64,000 nt of DNA from Monodelphis domestica (taxonomy: Eukaryota; Chordata; Mammalia; Didelphimorphia; Didelphidae). This document shows positions 1 to 10,764 of the stretch, piece after piece (the first letter of the stretch is position 1; each line of letters begins with the position of its first letter). The stretch covers positions 178,726,499-178,790,498 of the forward strand of contig NC_077228.1 of the NCBI RefSeq assembly GCF_027887165.1, written 5' to 3'. The notes under the pieces were generated by a model. It saw nothing but the letters and a program-made list of their open reading frames with translations. It did no database searches and had not been told where the DNA came from. Both the position numbers and the translations under genes were made by a program.

Positions 1-2674
1 ACTGATCTTCCTTTCTGTTTCTTAGCCAGTACCAAATTGTTTTGATGACTGCTGCTTTGTAATATAGTTTGAGGTCTGGGACTGCAAGGCCCCCATCATA
101 TGTGTTTTTTTTCATTATTTCCCTGGATATCCTTGATCTTTTGTTCTTCCAAATGAACTTTGTTATGGTTTTTTCTAAATCAGTGAAGAAGTATTTTGGT
201 AGTTCAATGGGTATGGCACTAAATAGATAAATAAGTTTGGGTAGGATGGTCATTTTTATTATATTGGCTCGTCCTATCCATGAGCAGTTAATGTTTTTCC
301 AATTGTTCAAGTCTAGTTTTAGTTGTGTGGCGAGTGTTTTGTAGTTGTGTTCATATAGTTCCTGTGTTTGTCTTGGGAGATAGATTCCTAGGTATTTTAT
401 TTTGTCTAAGGTGATTTTGAATGGGATTTCTCTTTCTAGTTCTTGCTGCTGAGCTGTGTTGGAGATATATAGAAAAGCTGATGATTTATGTGGGTTTATT
501 TTGTATCCTGCAACTTTGCTAAAGTTGTTGATTATTTCAATTAGCTTTTTGGTTGAATCTCTAGGATTCTTTAAGTAGACCATCATGTCATCCGCAAAGA
601 GTGATAACTTGGTCTCCTCCTTGCCTATTCTGATGCCTTCAATTTCTTTATCTTCTCTAATTGCTACTGCTAGTGTTTCTAGTACAATGTCAAATAGTAG
701 AGGTGATAATGGGCATCCTTGTTTCACTCCTGATCTTATTGGGAATGCATCTAGTTTATCCCCATTGCAGATGATATTAGCTGTTGGTTTTAGATATATA
801 CTGTTTATTATTTTTAGGAATGACCCTTCTATTCCTATGCTTTCTAGTGTTTTTAATAGGAATGGGTGTTGTATTTTATCAAAGGCTTTTTCTGCATCTA
901 TTGAAATAATCATGTGGTTCTTGCTAGTTTGCTTGTTGATGTGGTCAATTATGTGGATGGTTTTCCTAATGTTGAACCAGCCCTGCATCCCTGGTATGAA
1001 TCCTACTTGATCATGGTGAATGATCCTTCTGATCACTTGCTGGAGTCTTTTTGCTAGTATCCTATTTAAAATTTTTGCATCTATATTCATTAGGGAGATT
1101 GGTCTATAGTTTTCTTTCTCTGTTTTTGACCTGCCTGGTTTTGGAATCAGTACCATGTTTGTGTCGTAAAAGGAGTTTGGTAGAACTCCCTCTTTGCTTA
1201 TTATGTCAAATAGTTTGTATAGTATTGGGGTTAACTGTTCTCTGAATGTTTGATAGAATTCACAGGTGAATCCATCAGGCCCTGGGGATTTTTTCTTAGG
1301 AAGTTCTTTGATGGCTTGATGGATTTCAATTTCTGATATGGGATTATTTAAGAATTCTATTTCCTCTTCTGTTAGTCTAGGCAGTTTGTATTTTTGTATA
1401 TATTCATCCATTTCTCCTAAATTGGTGTATTTGTTGCCATATAATTGGGCAAAGTAATTTCTAATGATTGCCTTAATTTCCTCCTCATTGGAGGTGCTGT
1501 CCCCCTTTTCATCTTTAATGCTGTGAATTTGCTTTTCTTCCTTCCTTTTTTTAATTAGATTGACCAGTACTTTGTCTATTTTGTTTGTTTTTTCAAAGTA
1601 CCAGCTTCTTGTCTTATTTATTAAATCAATAGTTCTATCACTTTCGATTTTATTAATTTCTCCCTTAATTTTTAGGATTTCTAATTTGGTTTTCTGCTGG
1701 GGGTTTTTAATTTGATCGCTTTCGAGTTTTTTCAATTGCATTTCCAATTGATTGATCTCTGCTCTCCCTTGTTTGTTAATATGAGCTTTCAGGGATATGA
1801 ATTTGCCTCTGATTACCGCTTTGGCTGCATCCCAAAAGGTTTGAAAGGATGTTTCGCCATTGTCATTTTCCTTGATGAAATTATTAATTGTTTCTATGAT
1901 TTCTTCTTTAGCTAAACGGTTTTGGAGTATCATATTGTTTAATTTCCAATTGGTTTTAGATTTGGTTTTCCATGTACCATTACTAATCATTATTTTTATT
2001 GCCTTGTGATCTGAGAAGGCTGCATTCATTATTTCTGCTTTTTTGCATTTGTGTGCTATGTTTCTGTGACCTAATGTATGGTCAATTTTTGTGAATGTGC
2101 CATGTGGTGCTGAGAAGAAGGTGTATTCCTTTTTATCCCTATTTATTTTTCTCCATATGTCTATTAATTCTAATTTTTCTAAGATTTCATTCACTTCTTT
2201 TACCTCTTTCTTATTTATTTTTTGATTTGATTTATCTAAATTTGATAATGGTTGGTTTAAGTCTCCCACTAGTATGGTTTTATTGTCTATTTCTTCCTTC
2301 AATTCTCCTAGTTTCTCCATTAGAAATTTGGGTGCTATATTATTTGGTGCATACATGTTGATTAATGATATTTCCTCATTGTCTAGAGTCCCTTTTAACA
2401 AAATATAATTACCTTCCCTATCCCTTTTGATCAGGTCTATTTTTGCATTGGCTTTATCAGATATCATGATTACCACTCCTGCCTTCTTTCTATCAGTTGA
2501 GGCCCAGAAGGTCTTACTCCATCCTTTAATTCTGACCTTGTGGGTGTCAACCCGCCTCATGTGTGTTTCTTGAAGACAACATATGGTAGGGTTTTGGATT
2601 CTAATCCATTCAGCTATTCGTCTACGTTTTATGGGTGAGTTCATCCCATTCACGTTCAAAGTTATGATTGTCAT
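1..2674 (-). CDS. L1 ORF2 protein (endonuclease and reverse transcriptase), open to window edge
   Basis: Read on the minus strand from ATG at 2674, 891 codons stay open to base 1. It encodes the protein that nicks target DNA and copies L1 RNA by target-primed reverse transcription. The N-terminus is an apurinic-type endonuclease (start [10 protein letters not shown]; 'CCLQETHMR' with the catalytic Glu; 'VGDLNQP'; 'FSDHKA' with the terminal Asp-His pair). The reverse transcriptase follows, with 'KKSPGPDGF', 'YRPISLMN', '[14 protein letters not shown]' and the catalytic FADD box at 587-598 (residues about 693-696, close to Asp702 of human L1). About 380 C-terminal residues including the Cys-rich segment should lie beyond base 1. 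Translation was done by hand, so a single-base error cannot be excluded. Confidence 0.88.
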   Translation of the reverse strand, partial: MTIITLNVNGMNSPIKRRRIAEWIRIQNPTICCLQETHMRRVDTHKVRIKGWSKTFWASTDRKKAGVVIMISDKANAKIDLIKRDREGNYILLKGTLDNEEISLINMYAPNNIAPKFLMEKLGELKEEIDNKTILVGDLNQPLSNLDKSNQKINKKEVKEVNEILEKLELIDIWRKINRDKKEYTFFSAPHGTFTKIDHTLGHRNIAHKCKKAEIMNAAFSDHKAIKIMISNGTWKTKSKTNWKLNNMILQNRLAKEEIIETINNFIKENDNGETSFQTFWDAAKAVIRGKFISLKAHINKQGRAEINQLEMQLKKLESDQIKNPQQKTKLEILKIKGEINKIESDRTIDLINKTRSWYFEKTNKIDKVLVNLIKKRKEEKQIHSIKDEKGDSTSNEEEIKAIIRNYFAQLYGNKYTNLGEMDEYIQKYKLPRLTEEEIEFLNNPISEIEIHQAIKELPKKKSPGPDGFTCEFYQTFREQLTPILYKLFDIISKEGVLPNSFYDTNMVLIPKPGRSKTEKENYRPISLMNIDAKILNRILAKRLQQVIRRIIHHDQVGFIPGMQGWFNIRKTIHIIDHINKQTSKNHMIISIDAEKAFDKIQHPFLLKTLESIGIEGSFLKIINSIYLKPTANIICNGDKLDAFPIRSGVKQGCPLSPLLFDIVLETLAVAIREDKEIEGIRIGKEETKLSLFADDMMVYLKNPRDSTKKLIEIINNFSKVAGYKINPHKSSAFLYISNTAQQQELEREIPFKITLDKIKYLGIYLPRQTQELYEHNYKTLATQLKLDLNNWKNINCSWIGRANIIKMTILPKLIYLFSAIPIELPKYFFTDLEKTITKFIWKNKRSRISREIMKKNTYDGGLAVPDLKLYYKAAVIKTIWYWLRNRKEDQ

Positions 2675-3226
2675 TTGTGGACTCCCTGGCATTTTGATTG
2701 CCTTCCCTAATTCTAACCTTTTCTTCTTCGGCTCTACCTTTTAGTCCAGTGATTTACTTTGAATCAGTCCCCCTTGTCCCCTCCCTTGATGTTTCCCTTT
2801 TTAGTCCCTCCCTTTTTGTTCCCTCCCCCTCCCCCCTCTCTTTCCCTCCCTTTTTGTTCTCCCTCTCCCCCTCCCCCCCTTGGTTTTCCCTTCTCCTTAC
2901 CCTTGTTGGGTAAGATAGAATTCAAGATCCCAATGGATCTGGATGTTTTTCCCTCTCAGAGTTGATTTCCCTGAGATTGAGGTTTAAGTAAACCCCCCCC
3001 CCCCCTCTCTTCCTCTCCTTCTTATAGGTGTTTTCTTCCCCTCCCCTTCCCCTGTGAATCTTTGTGTGAGAACCATTATTCTATTTGGTCTTTCTTTACC
3101 CCCTATTTATATATTACATTTTCCCCACATATTAGTATACATAGGTTGATATAAATGTAGTCCTTATAGAAGAGAGTTTGAGTAAAAGAAGATAACATTT
3201 TTCCCCTTTCCTTAATATTTACCTTT
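2675..3226 (-). other. L1 inter-ORF spacer, purine-rich on the sense strand
   Basis: This 552-nt non-coding stretch separates ORF1 from ORF2. On the L1 sense strand it is dominated by A and G, with several (GGGA)n-like blocks (2800-2900) and a 13-G run (2993-3005). The same kind of spacer, 686 nt long and with blocks alignable by eye, lies between the dead ORF1 and ORF2 at 53148-53833. It is therefore a family trait and not an accident of this copy. Confidence 0.8.
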
Positions 3227-4150
3227 TCAGGTATTCCTTGCTCTTTGATTTTCGGTATCAAACTTTCCACAGAGCTCTGGTCTTTTCTTTGCAAAAAGTT
3301 GGAAGTCTTCTATTTTGTTGAATGCCCATACTTTCCCTTGGAAGTATATAGTCAGTTTTGCTGGGTAGCTGATTCTTGGTTGGAGACCCAGCTCTCTTGC
3401 CTTTCTGAAGATCATGTTCCATGCCTTACGATCATTCAGCGTAGAACTTGCAAGGTCTTGTGTGACCCTGATTGGCATTCCTTTATATCTAAATTGTCTT
3501 TTTCTGGCTTCCTGTAGGATTTTTTCTTTTGTTTGATAGCTTTGGAATTTGGCAATTACATTCCTGGGAGTTGTCTTTTGGGGGTTTAGTGTAGAAGGTG
3601 TTCTGTGAGCTCTGTCAGTGGCTGTATTGCCCCCTTGTTCTAGAATCTCTGGGCAATTTTCTTTGATTATATCTTGTATCACCATGTCCAGTTTGGTGTT
3701 TATTTCTGTCTTTTCTGGGAGTCCAATTATTCTTAAATTTTCTCTTCTCCCCCTGTTTTCCAGATCTATCACCTTGTCGGTGAGATATTTTATGTTCTCT
3801 TCTAATTTCTTGGTGTTTTGGCTTTGCTTTATTAGTTCTTGCTTTAAAGCCTGGTTTTCTTTTACAGTTTGGTCAAACTGGTTTTGTAGATGCGTGAATT
3901 TCTTTTGCATCATTTCCCACTTTTCCTCCCAGAGGGCTTCCATCTTTTTGGTCCTTTCTGATTCAAATTCTTCATGGGTTTGTGGAGAGTTTCTATTTCC
4001 TTTGGAAGATTTTGGAGAATTTTCTTGTATATCTTCTTCTATCTGCTCTGTATTTTGTATTTTGGCTCCATAGAATGTGTCCAGAGTCGCCCCTTTCTTC
4101 TTATTTTTCTTGGTATTTTGGGGCTTCTGTGCTTCTGTGGAGTTTGTCAT
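3227..4150 (-). CDS. L1 ORF1 protein (RNA-binding, Transposase_22 type), intact
   Basis: Intact 307-codon ORF for the L1 ORF1 protein, the trimeric RNA-binding chaperone that packages L1 RNA in the cytoplasm. Residues 1-60 are basic then acidic and low-complexity. Residues about 65-135 form a heptad-like coiled coil rich in E, K, Q and L (trimerisation region). A 'LENRGRRENLRIIGLPE' segment near residues 130-146 opens the RRM-like domain. The C-terminal part carries the conserved 'RTPSTLNPQKTTPRN' and 'RQFRYKG' blocks typical of the C-terminal RNA-binding domain. Human ORF1p is 338 residues, so this is slightly short but of normal architecture. The start is the first ATG after the 5'UTR. A decayed relative with the same blocks is at 52147-53147. 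Confidence 0.93.
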   Translation of the reverse strand: MTNSTEAQKPQNTKKNKKKGATLDTFYGAKIQNTEQIEEDIQENSPKSSKGNRNSPQTHEEFESERTKKMEALWEEKWEMMQKKFTHLQNQFDQTVKENQALKQELIKQSQNTKKLEENIKYLTDKVIDLENRGRRENLRIIGLPEKTEINTKLDMVIQDIIKENCPEILEQGGNTATDRAHRTPSTLNPQKTTPRNVIAKFQSYQTKEKILQEARKRQFRYKGMPIRVTQDLASSTLNDRKAWNMIFRKARELGLQPRISYPAKLTIYFQGKVWAFNKIEDFQLFAKKRPELCGKFDTENQRARNT

Positions 4151-4860
4151 CTCTGAACGTGGAGGATTGGCTTTTCTTGTCTTTGTCTGGTGATCAGAGG
4201 CTTTAGTCCTGGGCAGATGTTGGTTCTATGAGCGTTCCCTGGGTTAAACTGAATATGCCTCACTGGAACTGGAATGGAAGGGTCGGACCACGAGGCCACA
4301 CTCTCCCCCTGGCTCGATTTCCGGAAGTTGCCTTCAGAATCCCTGGCCGTGAGGCTGTTTCGTCGGCCTGCGGGGGGATGGGCTGCTGCTTCCCCAAGCT
4401 CCGAGAGCACAGACTTTCACTGAGACTTGGATAGCAGGATCCAGCCCGTGAGGCTGTCTTGCCCGCCCTGAGGGTTGCTGTTGTTTTGACCAGCTCTCTG
4501 CAGCGGAGGCCCCAGGCAGTAAGTTTCACCCGGACTGGGACTTGGGTAGAAGACCCTGAGGGTTGTTGTTCCTCAGACCCTGCTCTCTGAGCCCGGCGCG
4601 GCTGCTGCTTCCGGGAGCTTTGGACTCTGCGCTCCTACCCCTGAGGTCCGAGGGATCTCGGGTTCTGGCTTTTAAGGGGAGCCGTACCTTTTGAACCGGG
4701 TCCAGGTCCAGGAGGAGGGTTCCCAGGGTCTGTGCTGTTGATCGTTTTGAATTTCGGCGCCTTAGGAGCTTCTAGTTTGAGATCGGTCGGGAAGGGTTTT
4801 CCGGAGATCTGAACTTCAGCTTTCTCTAAGCTGCCATCTTAACCGGAAGTCGAACCCCCC
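4151..4860 (-). promoter_or_regulatory. L1 5'UTR with internal promoter region
   Basis: This 710-nt stretch is far richer in GC and CpG than anything nearby, as expected of an L1 internal RNA polymerase II promoter. AAGATGGC (4833-4840, minus) lies about 20 nt inside the 5' end and matches the YY1 site that positions transcription starts in other mammalian L1s. The same motif class opens the L1 copies at 51614 and 39191. Promoter function is inferred from position and composition only. Confidence 0.7.
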
Positions 4861-4949
4861 TTTTTTTTAAAGAGACTCAATAAGTTAAAATGATACATAT
4901 CCCTATAAGAAAAAAGGTCATTGGTAACTCTTAAAAAATGTTATTATCG

Positions 4950-5107
4950 ACAGGAAGTCCTAGGTTCAAATTTGGCCTCAGCCACTTCCTAGCTATGTGA
5001 CCCTGGACAAGTCACTTGACCCCCATTGCCTAGCCCTTATCATTCTTCTGCTTTGGAGCCAACACACAGTATTGACTCCAAGACGGAAGGTAAGGTTTTT
5101 TTATTTT
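4950..5107 (+). mobile_element. SINE1-type tRNA-derived SINE, 5'-truncated
   Basis: The copy begins inside the B-box region (GGTTCAAATTTGG) and continues through 'TGTGACCCTGGACAAGTCAC' and the family's 3' body ('CCAAGACGGAAGGTAAGG') to a T/A-rich tail. The A box and tRNA-like head are missing. Confidence 0.85.
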
Positions 5108-5735
5108 TTAAATGTTATTATCACCTGGGCAGCTAGAAGAATTACACTCAGAGGGAACAGTGTCAAACTGTATAGGATGAAATGCCAAGACACAAATATG
5201 TATATAGATATATTTATGCATAAATACATATATATACATATATATATATACATACACACAACTAGAGCCAAAAAAAAAGAGGTTACTACTAAAAGAAATG
5301 GGAAAAGAAACAAAAAGGGATAAGTTTATATGCCACAAAGAAGCTCATGGCGGGAGTGGGGAGAACATCAATACACTGGAAGGGTAAAGAGGTTGGAGGT
5401 AGGAAATACTCAACTCTTATGTGCATTGAAATTGACTCAAAGAGGGAAGAACAATCAAATACATTGCGGCAGAGAACTGATTTGTGCCCTATAGGGAAGT
5501 AGAAGGGTAACAAATGGACTGGTGCGGAGGGAAGCAGTACAAGGGAGGGACAGGGTGGGGGGGGTAGTATATAAAAAGACTGTAAAGAAAACAAGAGAAA
5601 AATAAGAAGGGAGAGGGGGTAGAAAGGAAAGTCTACAGGAAGGGTGGGATTAGGGGATGGAAGGAAAAAATATGATTCTTGTAACCAAGAAATAATGTTA
5701 TAAATTGACTAAATTAATTTAAATGAAAAAAAAAA
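5108..5735 (+). mobile_element. L1/HAL1-like non-autonomous element with poly(A) tail
   Basis: Positions 5320-5560 resemble the purine-rich inter-ORF spacer of the L1 at 53430-53640 (shared blocks around CACAAAGA, GCTCATGG, GAGAGGGAAGA, CCTATAGGGAA). They run straight into a segment like the L1 3' end at 57800-57868 (TTCTTGTAACCA...AATGTTATAAATTGACTAAAT), then a short A tail at 5725-5735. No ORF2 sequence lies between. An ORF1-plus-3'UTR 'half-L1' layout or an internal deletion would both explain this. An AT-rich (ATAC)n stretch sits at 5215-5262. Confidence 0.55.
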
Positions 5736-5744
5736 AGAATTGCA

Positions 5745-6380
5745 ATGGTTTTGATATGTGCTTTGAGAGTATGGAGTCAAGAATGACGCAAAGTTACAAA
5801 GCTAATACAAAGCTAGTTTACAACACTGGATGATGGTGCCCTCAACATTAACAGAGAAATTAGAAAGAGGTGTGGGTTTTTTAGGGAAAGATGATGAATT
5901 TTGTTTGGATCATATTGTGTTTGAGATACTTTACACTCCCAGCTTCAAAGGTCTAATAGGGAATTGATGATATTGGACTGCAGCACAAATGACTGGGAAC
6001 ATATTTCTGAGAGACATCTGTATAGAGATGAAAAAACTATGGGATCTGATGAGATCACCAAAAGGAATATAGGCAGAGGACCCAGGTCAGTGGCCTGGGG
6101 GAACATCTAGAATTAAAGAGGCATGATATACATATGATGAGCCAGCAAAGGAGACTGAGTACTTAGACTGGAAAGCAAGCAGCAATCATTTATTAAACAT
6201 TTATTATGTAGGAGCAGAATCAGGAGAATAATTTCATAAAGACATAGAAAGGTTCTAGAAGGTGGTCAGCAGAATAGATAGATTAGGATGAGAAAAAAAA
6301 TTGAATTTGACAATTAAGAGATCTATGGTGACATTAGAGAGAGCTGTACCAAATCAAATGATGAGGTTAGAAGCAGAAAT
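5745..6380 (-). mobile_element. Ancient L2 LINE fragment
   Basis: The plus strand reads as the complement of L2 ORF2 and its downstream part: 'GATGGTGCCCTCAAC', 'GTTTGAGAT', 'CATCTGTATAGAGATG', 'GATGAGATCACCAA', 'GAGCCAGCAAAGGAGACTGAG'. These are landmarks of the mammalian L2 family as I know it. It is too decayed for coding. Confidence 0.6.
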
Positions 6381-6496
6381 GCAAAACAAAAAGATTCCTA
6401 GAAACCTATAGTTAAGACAACTTTCCCTCTCTCTCTGGCATTTCCCACCTTCCCCTAGCTCGAGTTAAATCTATTCCACTTTTGGAAAGCTCAAAT

Positions 6497-6633
6497 GATT
6501 TTTTTAAAACTTATCTTACATCTTAGAATCAATGCTGTGTATTGGTTCCAAGGCAGAAGAGTGTTAAGGGGAAGGCAATGGGGGTTAAATGACTTGCCCA
6601 GGGTCACACAGCTGGGAAGTGTCTGAGGCTAGA
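6497..6633 (-). mobile_element. SINE1-type SINE, 5'-truncated, with target-site duplication
   Basis: Complement of the SINE1 body: poly(A) tail as T run, 'TTCCAAGGCAGAAGAGTG', 'GACTTGCCCAGGGTCACACAGCTGGGAAGTGTCTGAGG'. It is flanked by an exact 16-bp direct repeat, TTTGGAAAGCTCAAAT, at 6481-6496 and 6634-6649. The tRNA-like head is lost. Confidence 0.85.
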
Positions 6634-6649
6634 TTTGGAAAGCTCAAAT

Positions 6650-7180
6650 TATAAGGAATTTTTTCCAGATAGCAGTCAGGTCTAACGATGTCACTGCAAC
6701 TTTTACCCATTGCTTCTGGTTCTGCCTTCTAATTCTCCAGGTCTTCTCTTTCCCAGGCTAAGTATTTCCTGTCTTTTTAGCTACTCCTTCTAACATCATG
6801 AACTTAGAAGACAGCACAGTTATGGCATGCTTGTCAAACTTGTAGGTGACATGCAGCTGAGATCCCAGGGGAAAGTCGGAGTCTATATCTTAGACCAAAA
6901 TAAGGGGCCAGATGTAATAAGATGAAATTTCTACATAGACTGAAAAAATGAGCCTAATCAATGATGTAGGAAGTTTGTATGAGAAAGTAGCTGGGAGTTT
7001 TAGTGGATTAAAAACAGTCACCAATGGGATAGGGTAATCAAAAAAGTCAACACAATTTTATACTACATTGAAAGGAATAATACCCAGAAAAAAAGGAGGT
7101 GATAGTCCTCTTTCCTAGTCAGAACACAGTCTGGATTATTGTATTTATTTTTAGGTACTTTGTGTTATGAAGGAGTGGTT
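6650..7180 (+). mobile_element. CR1/L3-type ancient LINE fragments
   Basis: Positions 6830-7160 contain landmarks of the CR1/L3 3' half in the sense direction: 'GGGAGTTTTAGTGGA', 'GGAGGTGATAGTCC', 'AGAACACAGTCTGGATTATTG'. Positions 6680-6800 look like an opposite-orientation piece ('CCATTGCTTCTGGTTCTGCC'). Family assignment is from memory of consensus sequences. Confidence 0.45.
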
Positions 7181-7655
7181 ATAAGCCGGAGGATGTCCAA
7201 TTCTACAAGCCTTTTTTACTATGTACCTAGAACTATGACTGCTCCTGGAGAAACAAATACAAACACACTACCTATCTTACAGGGTAATTGTAAGGATCAA
7301 ATGATATTACACTATATGAATTAGGAGAGACTTCAAAGACCATCTTAATATAATACATAGATGTGTTGCTGTATGTTCAACAACCAGCTCTCTCACTGGG
7401 AGAAATGTATCTAGGATACATCTTCAAATTTAACCTGAATCGTTAACATTTTCTCTGTTGGGTGGTGGTCAAATACATGCTACCTCCAGTCTCTCCCTCA
7501 GTATGTCTTGCTGCTCAGCTAGGGATGGCTTGGTTTTTGTGATTTACTTGTGTCTCTTGTTATGGCTGCTAGATTGCTCTCGTCTTTGTAGGATCTTCAT
7601 GCTGACTAACTAAGGCTTTGTTCTGGGCTCTCTTTACCTTTCTGCCTATTAAAGT
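7181..7655. other. Intergenic DNA, nothing recognised
   Basis: No coding signature, RNA gene or clear repeat was seen. The longest open frame (7139-7324) has no recognisable protein similarity and begins inside LINE-like sequence. Confidence 0.5.
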
Positions 7656-9235
7656 ATCCCCTTGGTAATTTGATTGCTATAGCATTAAAATTTTAAATGA
7701 ACTTTTACAGTATTGTCATTTTTATCATATTGATATGACCTAGCCATAAGCTCTGCTATTTATATTTTTTCCTTTAAGAAGCAACTTGTATTTGACATAC
7801 AAGTCTTTTATGTGCTTTTTTAGGTCAATCTTCAGATATTTTATACATTTTGCATTTATTTGGAATGAGATACTCCTATTAGTTTTTTGTTTTGTTATTA
7901 TATAAAATGCTATTGATTTTTGAGATTTATTTTGTAGCTGGCCACTTTGCTTAAGCTAATTGTGTTAATTAGTATCTTTGCTGTTTCTTTTTCCAAGTAA
8001 ATCAGCAAATCAGCAAAAGGGAATAGTTTTACCTCTTTATCTTTGTCTTTAGTTTCTTTCTCTTGTCTTATTGCTATGGTTAACACTTCCAGAACTATAT
8101 CAAATAATAGTGGGAAGAGGGAGCATCCTTGTTTTATGACCATTTTTTATTGGAAAGGATAATAGTGTATCCCCATTGCATATAATGCTTATATTGAGAG
8201 ATTTTTTTATATTGAAAAAAAGTCCCTCTATACCTATACTTTGTAGTTTTTAGCATAAATGTAATTTGCCAAAGGTTTTTTTCTGCATCTGTTGAGATTA
8301 TCTGGTTTTGGATATTTTGGTTTTTAATATTATGTTGATTGCTTTCCTAATGTTGAACCGTTGTTGCATGCTTGGTAAAATCTTCCTTGGTCCTAATGAA
8401 TGTTGTTTTAGATAATTCCCTGAAATTTATTTGATGGGATTTTATTTAAAATGAGTTGAGTTCATTAATGATAGTAACCTAGTTTTCTCTTTGTTTTAGC
8501 TTTACCTGCCTTAGATATTAGGACTGTATTTGACTCAAAAAAAAAAAGATTGTGGCAGGGTGTTTCCTTTCTCAAATTTTGGGAATAACTTGAGAAGTAT
8601 GGGATCTAACTGTTCTCTAAAAATTTGGCCAGTTTCCTGTCAATCCATGGAGACCAGAAGTTTTTTTCCTTTATAGCTAGACATAGTCTCTTTTCTGAGA
8701 CTGGGCTAAGGTCTCTATCTGGTCTTAATAATAATTTAAGTATTTTACATTTTTAAAGATATTCCTCAATTTCTTTTGTATCTTTAGCTTTATTAGCATG
8801 CACTTGTACACAATGTTCTTTTGCTGTGCAAAAAAATTGCCAATTTGATTTTCTGCTCTTTTTAATCAGATAAACTAAAAGAACTGTTTCCAATTTACCC
8901 ATTTCCGCTCCAATTTTAAATCTCCTTTTATTTACTTTGTAATTTTTTTTTGCTGGCTTTCTAATTTTTTAAATGCATATTCAGTGAATTGATCCTTTCA
9001 ATTTTGTTAACCTATGTTTGTAAGGATATATTTTTTCACTGAGGATTGTTTTAGCTACATACCAGAAATTTTGACATTTAGTTTCATCATTATAGTTTTC
9101 CTTTACATAATTATTGTTTTTGTGATTTGTTCTTTGACCCAATCATTATTTCAGATTTCACTGTTTCCATTTGAGTCTGTATCTTTCTTTTGTGGTCCCT
9201 GAAAAAATTTCTATTCTTACTGTATCATGGCCTAT
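7656..9235 (-). mobile_element. Degenerate L1 ORF2 fragment
   Basis: Complement of the L1 reverse transcriptase region. Translation of 7910-8143 gives '[19 protein letters not shown]' and a decayed FADD box ('FADLLIYLEK'), which align with the intact L1 at 1-2674. Many frameshifts and stops place it in an older subfamily. Endonuclease-side sequence fades out near 9235. Confidence 0.8.
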
Positions 9236-9591
9236 TTTACCATGTCAGCCTCTTCCCTCCACTAAACTTCCACCTTCTCTCCTTGTGTAAATTTAGAAGG
9301 AAGTTTCCCACTTTCACTCTTGCTATTACTGTCTTTGGCTGCTACATCTATTCACCCTTCTTGCAGATCTTATTTTGAACACTCAAGAAGCAAATAATCT
9401 CTTCAGTTCTGGTTTTCTTCCTAAAAATATTTACAAATGCTTCTTTATTACATTTATTCTGAAATGGTTATAAATGCTAATAAAATGTGTGTATAAATAA
9501 TTAACACAGCAACACCAACTACAAACTTTTACTGCACTCAGGAGAGCTCATGAGCCATCAACGCATTCAGCTGTAACTTCTCCCCACCCCA

Positions 9592-9726
9592 GTTTAAAAC
9601 CTTCTTCAATGCTATGTATTGGTTGACTGGCAAGGGCTAGGCAATAATGGTGAAGTGACTTGCCCTGTGACACAGTTAGGAAGTATCTGAGACCAGATCT
9701 GAACACAGGACAGCCTGTCTCTAGAC
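9592..9726 (-). mobile_element. SINE1-type SINE, strongly diverged
   Basis: Complement of the SINE1 body with several small deletions: 'TATGTATTGGTTGACTGGCAAGGGCTAGGCAAT', 'GAAGTGACTTGCCC', 'GAGACCAGATCTGAAC'. Confidence 0.7.
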
Positions 9727-10764
9727 ATGGAAAAAAATATCAAGACAGATGGGTTGTTTACCCAATTCGTTTGTTCATTAATGGGACAAAGATCTAACAT
9801 TTAGAGTACCAACAGTTGAGTGAATGCTGATTGCTAGCAATATCTCCCTCCTTTTGCACCATTCTCACTATAAAAGTACAATGGGGTATAACTGAGGATC
9901 ATTTTGTATCTTTTGGTTCATGAGATGTCATGGGTCATGACTTTGGCATTTTGGTAATAAGCCTCAAAAAGTAGGTGGTTGCCAAGACTACTCTACATCA
10001 TTTCCAACATGGTAGAACCTACCAGAGTTTATGCTCTTTTGGAATAATCTACAAGGACCTAGGGTCAGAACCTTAAGGGGCATCAGAGTAAGTTCTCTAA
10101 TTAAGCACCTACTAGGTGTTTAAATGTTTGGCTTGGTCTTTTCCCAATGCGTGGGTCAAAATTATAATGCAAACCATTACAGGAAAATAGAAAGTACTTA
10201 GTAAATATTTAATAGCCAAAAAAATACTTCTGATTTAAAGGCAACTAAAACAGGATAAATGCTTTTTGAAAAGATCTTAGAAGTTCCCTTGTATAGCCCC
10301 TTTATTTTACAGAATATAGAATATAAGACCCAAAGTGAAAAGATTTGCTTATGACCCATTAGTTTAAGTATCCAAACTGAATAGTATTATAAACTTAAAA
10401 GACTAATCAAACACATTTCATGTCTTACCTACATGCTTACTGTATAAAACACATGTAAGTAAACATATAAAACTTGCTTTCTGCAATTTCATCTCATATT
10501 TATTTTTAAGTATATACTTGTCTGTTCTTAAGCTGAGGGAAAAAAAATCCTCTTAAGGAAAACATGGTTTCATTAAAATCTTCATTCTCACTTCCTAGAG
10601 CACACAGATGAATTCAAACTGATCTGGAGAATAAATGAACAAAAGCTTCAGCCATATAATACGAAGTGATAATATAAAATACGTTCAGATTTATTCTGTA
10701 AAGGGTAAAATTATGGCTGGACTGAATATGAGTATGGTTGCCAATATTAATTACTCAAGTCAAA
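9727..10764. other. Intergenic DNA, nothing recognised
   Basis: AT-rich sequence downstream of MED13 in the direction of its transcription. I see no exon, RNA gene or interspersed repeat here. Confidence 0.5.

Larger units (their letters stand above)
1..4860 (-). mobile_element. L1 retrotransposon, full 5' end, ORFs open, 3' end beyond window
   Basis: Autonomous non-LTR retrotransposon read right to left. Its 5' end is a run of six Gs (4855-4860 on the minus strand) followed by CCGGTTAAGATGGC, so it is not 5'-truncated. In order come a GC-rich 5'UTR (4151-4860), ORF1 (3227-4150), a 552-nt purine-rich spacer with a 13-G run (2993-3005), and ORF2 (1-2674, continuing off the window). No stop or frameshift was found in either ORF. 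The 3'UTR, poly(A) tail and 3' target-site duplication lie outside. It is about 8.8 kb downstream of, and on the same strand as, MED13. The low decay, compared with the dead copy at 51607-57868, suggests a recent insertion. Confidence 0.93.

Noticed and set aside
585..1010. A 141-codon plus-strand open frame, and several others up to 4434
   Set aside because: They run antisense to the L1 ORFs on the minus strand and show no protein family signature.
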